A stretch of DNA of 64,000 nt from Eutreptiella sp. 'Long Island Sound 2002' (lineage: Eukaryota; Euglenozoa; Euglenophyceae; Eutreptiales; Eutreptiaceae), in contig OZ038390.1 of the NCBI GenBank assembly GCA_964036045.1, positions 37,132,974 to 37,196,973 of the forward strand. The letters are read 5' to 3'. Shown piece after piece: positions 63,982 through 64,000 of the stretch. Numbering within the stretch: the stretch's first letter is position 1; every line of letters starts with the position of its first letter. Position numbers and translations under genes: made by a program. The notes below the pieces were generated by a model that saw only the letters and a list, made by a program, of their open reading frames with translations, did not search any database and was not told the origin of the DNA.

Positions 63982-64000
63982 TGAAGAAAATTGATGCGGA
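63982..64000 (-). repeat. Start of the chromovirus 5' LTR (cut by the window end)
   Basis: The last 19 bases of the window match 53731-53749, so the 5' LTR continues to the right. Confidence 0.7.

Overview
This is a nuclear window from a eukaryote, most likely a single-celled alga or related protist. Coding segments on the + strand lie between GT and AG splice sites, and there is a standard tRNA-Pro gene. The right half holds LTR retrotransposons, including a chromodomain Ty3/gypsy element. I cannot name the species. Modular cysteine-rich extracellular-type exons, Ser/Pro-rich linkers and GC-rich third codon positions suit a marine alga such as a prasinophyte, but haptophytes and dinoflagellates are not excluded.

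Region 1 (1 to about 33.7 kb) is GC-rich and full of poly(C)/poly(G) tracts. It reads as one or a few very large mosaic genes on the + strand. At least nine short exons have both boundaries in phase 1 and a length divisible by three, the classic layout for exon shuffling. They encode a Ser/Pro linker (187-402), a CNDYC...WWSCALAG module (2805-3044), two 25-codon DGVQN..ETGVDCGG modules (6367-6441 and 7334-7408), two related CC...RLCT modules (17364-17678 and 18613-18924), a beta-rich module (19429-19734), a 138-codon module (22354-22767) and others. The series ends in two large exons (28151-29886 and 32943-33731) encoding a lipase-like domain whose nucleophile Ser is Ala, followed by 13 cysteine-rich modules. 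The product would be a secreted, matrix or surface mosaic protein. The introns carry a tRNA-Pro gene, a transposon-like unit with 25-bp inverted ends, a MITE and minisatellites. An A/C-rich mobile-looking block (about 23.2-27.6 kb) encodes a zinc-binding small protein, a J-domain protein with a broken HPD motif and a CCCH-finger protein. The last 144 bp of that block recur alone at 32.2 kb.

Region 2 (33.7 to about 41.6 kb) has no clear host gene. It holds minisatellites built on AACCGCCA, an exact 97-bp tandem duplication and a decayed gag-like gene (38.9-41.6 kb) with in-frame stops and a damaged zinc knuckle.

Region 3 (41.6 to 64 kb) is AT-richer and dominated by LTR elements: a non-autonomous + strand element (43088-46071, 417-bp LTRs), a minus-strand element (46446-48972, 224-bp LTRs), a small element with 888-bp LTRs and an ATAC target duplication (49164-51810), and a Ty3/gypsy chromovirus on the minus strand from beyond 64000 to 53731. 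The chromovirus has gag, protease, an unusual NPPF domain, RT, RNase H, integrase and chromodomain. Its 3' LTR is followed directly by the 5' end of a second, truncated copy.
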